Origin: Corynebacterium mycetoides
Lineage (GTDB): Bacteria; Actinomycetota; Actinomycetes; Mycobacteriales; Mycobacteriaceae
DNA length: 64,000 bases
Assembly (NCBI RefSeq): GCF_900103625.1
Contig: NZ_LT629700.1
Location: forward strand, 2,202,371 to 2,266,370
Reading direction: 5' to 3'
The notes beneath the pieces are model-generated. The model had not been told where the DNA came from. It did not search any database and was given only the letters and a program-made list of their open reading frames with translations. Both the position numbers and the translations under genes were made by a program. Shown one piece after another: positions 59,876 to 64,000 of this stretch. Numbering within the stretch: position 1 is the stretch's first letter; every line of letters starts with the position of its first letter.

Positions 59876-61043
59876 TTAGGCGCGGGAGAGGTAGCCGGTC
59901 TTAATCTGGGTAAAGCGCACGACGGCTGAGGTCAGAGCCAGGGCGGCGAGCACGAGCAGGGGCACCGTCGGCCCGGCCAGCGGCTCCAGCCACTGCAACA
60001 GCGGCGGCAGGGCGAATCCGATGTAAGTGCCCACGTAGTAAATGCCGAGGACGCGGCCGCGCGCGTGGAGGGGAGCGTATGTGTCGACGTCGAGAAGCCC
60101 GTCGCGCAGGCACAAACCGTACGCCGCACCCAACGCGATAGTCGCTGCGACGAAGGCTGCGAGCGTGGGGTTGGTTCCAGCGAAGCCGGCAATCGCCAGT
60201 ACCGTCGCGGAGCACAGCGCGCCGATGACGCCGGCGCGCGGGCCCCAGTCGAAGCGCCTGCCCAGAGCCTGGAGCACAAGCGCGGTGCCGAAACCGAGAA
60301 CGGCGGCGATTCCCGGCATGAACACCCCGGTAGGGAAGTAGTGGGCGACGCGAGCGGCGAGCCCGACAACCGCGGTAGTGATGGAGGCGAAGACCCACAC
60401 TGCCACCGGCAATGCCGTCGCCAGCGCCTTGGTGGATGAGCGCTGCGCCGGTGCCGCGGCGGGCGCTGGTGCGGGGCCGTCGGGGCCCTGGGTTACCGCG
60501 TGGTGGGGTGTGTCGCCGATGACCAGGGAGACCACGATGGCCAGCAGCGACAGAGCGAATTTCACCGCGTAGAGCTCCCAAATCCGCGACTGGGCATAGG
60601 CGAAAATTCCGGAGAAGATCGGCCCGAGGGCGAAGCCGGAGGTCAAAAAGATGCCGGCGAGGGTCGCACCTTGCGCGCCGCGGAGCCTCGCCGCCCACGC
60701 CGTTCCCGCGCTCACGACAAGTCCGACGCCGAGCCCGACGACGAAGCGGCCCGACAGCAGGGCGGCGGCGCTGTGCGAGAAGGCAAGGCCCAGGTTTCCG
60801 AGCGCGGAGACGATCGTGCCCGCAATGACAATCGGGCGGCCTCCGAAGCGGTCGGCGAGGATCCCGCCGGCCAGAAGGCACGGAAACAGACCGGCTGCGT
60901 AGATTCCGTAGGCGCCGTTGACCAGCAGCGGCTCGAGGTGCGCGCGCTCTTTAAGGGCCACGAGAACGGCCGCGAAGTGGTTCGCGGCCCATCCTGCCGT
61001 GACGAGGAAAAAGATGACGTGTAGAAACTTTGCGGCTGGACAT
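59876..61043 (-). CDS. MFS transporter, start disturbed by a frame shift
   Basis: About 385 residues with 12 helices. MFS landmarks are GGILADRFGGRPIVIAGTIV (loop 2-3 motif), GRFVVGLGVGLVVSAGTAWA and GPIFSGIFAYAQ. The natural start seems to be ATG 61043 (MSSRK), right after the thiE stop. That ATG is one base out of frame with the rest, which is first recognisable at FLHVIFFLVTAGWAANHF. Either a base is wrong near 61025-61040 or the start is damaged. Substrate unknown. Confidence 0.75.
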
Positions 61044-61047
61044 GGGA

Positions 61048-61704
61048 TTAATCTGCTGCGCCGCGTTCGAACTCGGAGAGTACGCGCGCCACGTAGGCGC
61101 CGGTGTCCTCGGCGTTCATGATGCCGCGCACCAGAGCGAGCCGTCGACGCCGGTGGAGGCGAGCTCGGCGGCGTCGTCGACCGTGACATCGCCGATGGCT
61201 ACGACGGGCACGAGGGACTCGGCGACGAGGGGCGGTAGCCGTCGACACCGAGTAGCGGCCGGCCCGAGTCCTTCGTCGGGGTGGCGCGAAACGGCCCGGC
61301 CCCGACGTAGTCGATGTCTCCAGCTAGTTCATTGGCGCGCGCACGAGCTGAAGCGTCCCCGTGGTCAGTCCGATGATCGCTTCCGGGCCGAGTAGCCGCC
61401 GGGCAACGCGGACGTCGAGGTCGTCTTGGCCGAGGTGGACGCCGTGAACACCCTCGTCGCACAGGGCGAGCGCGACGTCGACGCGGTCGTCGATAAGCAC
61501 GCGCGTGGCGGGGTTGGCCTCGCGCACCGCGCGGGCGACCTCGCGGCCGAGGGTGTAGAGCTCGCGCGCGGAGATGGGTTTGCTGCGCACCTGGATGACA
61601 CCGGCTCCGGCGCGCGCGGCGTCTCGCGCGCGGGCGACGATGTCGCGCTCGCTACCGCTCCCGGTGACAAAGTAACAGCGCAGGTCGAGCTCGCACTTAA
61701 GCAT
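61048..61704 (-). pseudogene. thiE: ThiE copy B, broken by several frameshifts
   Basis: ATG 61704 starts a normal ThiE: MLKCELDLRCYFVTGSG, VIQVRSKPISARELYTL, LIDDRVDVALAL, HLGQDDLDVRVARRLL and GLTTGTLQLV. At about 61330 the frame is lost, giving APMN-stop. Homology resumes as IDYVGAGPFRATPTKDSGR in another frame, then changes again near 61215-61265. The tail ALVRGIMNAEDTGAYVARVL is in a further frame up to the stop at 61048. At least three indels in 300 bases exclude a functional product unless the sequence is wrong. Confidence 0.85.
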
Positions 61705-62920
61705 GTGCGGGCCTCGGTTCGATCGCGCCGGTGCGCCCGTAGGCGATGCGGCGGTGAACCCACTCGAACGGGCCGGGGTGCGGGTGGCCTCGAGGACGGA
61801 GGCAAAAAGCAGCGTGATCAGCAGACGAGCAGGCCCACCCCGAGCTTGCCGGTGACGTTCCGTCCAGGCCGAGCCCGAACCCGAACGGAGAAGCGAGGAT
61901 GATGAACAGCAGCGATTGCGCGAGGTAGCCCGACATGGAGCGCTTGCCCAGCGCGATGAGGGGGTAGGCCCAGCGGGGCGCCGCGTGCGCCTGGGCGGCG
62001 CGCTTTTGCATCCCGTTTGTCGCCAGCGCGAACGCGGCGAGGATTCCGGGGCCGGTGAACGGCCCCCAGGACTGGTGAGGATCCAGAAGAACTCCTCGAG
62101 GCCCGGGTCGATCACCCGATCGCCGCGAGACCCCACGGAAGCCCGAGCAGCAGGGTGATCGCCACGGCGACATAGACCCATTGCCGCAGAATAGCGCGAT
62201 GCTTATCGACGTTCACCAGGTAACCCTCCGTCGCCCAGACGTAGCCGATGATGCTCAGCCCGCGAGAGAACCGACGCGAAGGGGATCGAAGTGAGCATCA
62301 GCATCGCCGCGGAAAAGTTGGCGCTGAAATAGTCACCCACGGTTAACAGCTCCGTGGTGGGGGCGCGCATATCGGGCAGGGCCCCGGGCTCGAAGAAGTA
62401 CACAGCAAAAGCGCCGGCGGTGCCGGTAACGGCGAAAAGAATCCAGCAAGATGTAGGCGATCAGGCGCAGCCACTTCGCGCTGACGGTGAACAGTAGAGC
62501 CATGAGCACGCCGATGAGCCCATAGGTGAGCATGATGTCGCCGTAGAAAAGCGCGAGCATGTGGATTAGCCCCAGCGCAGCGAGGGTGCCGTAGCGGCGC
62601 AGAAGCACCCGGCGCGCGTCGCGCAGCGGGTAGTGCTTGCGGTACAGGCTCGCCACCACGAGCCCGAAGCCGAAGCCGGCAGCGTGGAAAACATCGGCAG
62701 GCCGCGCACGTGAACGAACATTGCGGAGAACACGGCGAAGAAGGCGTCCACCCGCTCGAGGGGTCGACGCCGCCGAGGGTGTCTCCTGGGCGCCGCGCTG
62801 GAGGTGCCGGTGGTGACCAGGCTTGGACCGAGTTGGCTGCGGCGATGCCAGCAGGGAGACGCCGCGGGCGATGTCGGGGAGGAGCAGCCTCTGCTTCGCG
62901 GGTGTTTTGTCCATGCCCAT
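61697..62920 (-). pseudogene. DUF418 (YeiB-like) membrane protein, multiply frameshifted
   Basis: Pieces in alternating frames assemble into a DUF418 protein: MGMDKTPAKQRLLLPDIARG, VDAFFAVFSAMFVHVRGLPM, VASLYRKHYPLRDARRVLLR, TLAALGLIHMLALFYGDIML, LTVGDYFSANFSAAMLML and GKRSMSGYLAQSLLFIIL, ending FEWVHRRIAYG. I count at least five frame changes over 1.2 kb. Its 3' end overlaps the thiE start. The membrane family has unknown function. Damage of this density beside broken thiE, with thiC intact next door, suggests a decaying segment or poor sequence. Confidence 0.8.
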
Positions 62921-62936
62921 AACCTACTCGGGTGGC

Positions 62937-64000
<1,064 letters not shown>

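Overview
This is a 64 kb stretch of a high-GC Gram-positive chromosome that looks like Corynebacterium. The evidence is the conserved hisN / inositol-phosphatase / prfB ... ftsE-ftsX-smpB neighbourhood, a GT87 arabinofuranosyl/mannosyl-type transferase, a DUF3556 membrane protein, BCCT carriers with long acidic tails, and IS3/IS6/IS256 elements of corynebacterial type. I see no rRNA, tRNA, CRISPR array or prophage.

Layout. 1-3.35 kb is a nest of three insertion sequences (IS3, a broken IS6, a frameshifted IS256). 3.4-11.3 kb holds an MMPL exporter, a complete IS150-type element sitting in the loop of a terminator hairpin, an Ohr peroxidase, a butanediol dehydrogenase and a large catalase. 11.5-19 kb holds a truncated and an intact chrA, in direct orientation, bracketing a three-gene polysaccharide cassette (small membrane protein, GT2 synthase, secreted GH-A-like hydrolase). 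19-34.4 kb is 'copy A' of a mixed cluster: GlsB-like peptide, thiF, BCCT carrier, thiG-thiS-thiO, a DesKR-like two-component/ABC operon, a lone ectC, a CDF-like protein, an NRAMP carrier, an AtoE carrier and thiE. 34.4-38.4 kb is core (Rho-N-like protein, secreted S1 protease, hisN, IMPase, prfB). 38.4-46.4 kb is an apparent island between prfB and ftsE: PucR-type regulator, FAD oxidoreductase, DUF3556 protein, fused 3-oxoacid CoA-transferase and acyl-CoA ligase. 46.5-52.7 kb has ftsEX, smpB, GT87, an SDR, a His-rich metal-binding protein and a CDF exporter. 52.8-64 kb is 'copy B' of the thiamine/BCCT/ectC/NRAMP cluster, in the same order and orientations, ending in a degraded thiE, a degraded DUF418 gene and the 3' part of thiC.

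Three things stand out. (1) The word CTTATCGACG occurs 16 times by my reading, usually as GCTTATCGACG, in both orientations and several reading frames, but not in the IS elements, the polysaccharide cassette or the prfB-ftsE island. (2) The thiamine/osmolyte/metal cluster is present twice with divergence, partial gene exchange (thiF only in A; PfpI and thiC only in B) and decay of thiE in copy B. (3) A 60-bp palindrome equals one end of the IS150-type element and occurs alone at two other places, as expected of a miniature element mobilised in trans. Several genes carry single-base frame breaks (IS6, IS256, PucR, DUF3556, MFS start, thiE2, DUF418). The clustering in 61-63 kb could be decay or sequence error, and reads are needed to tell.
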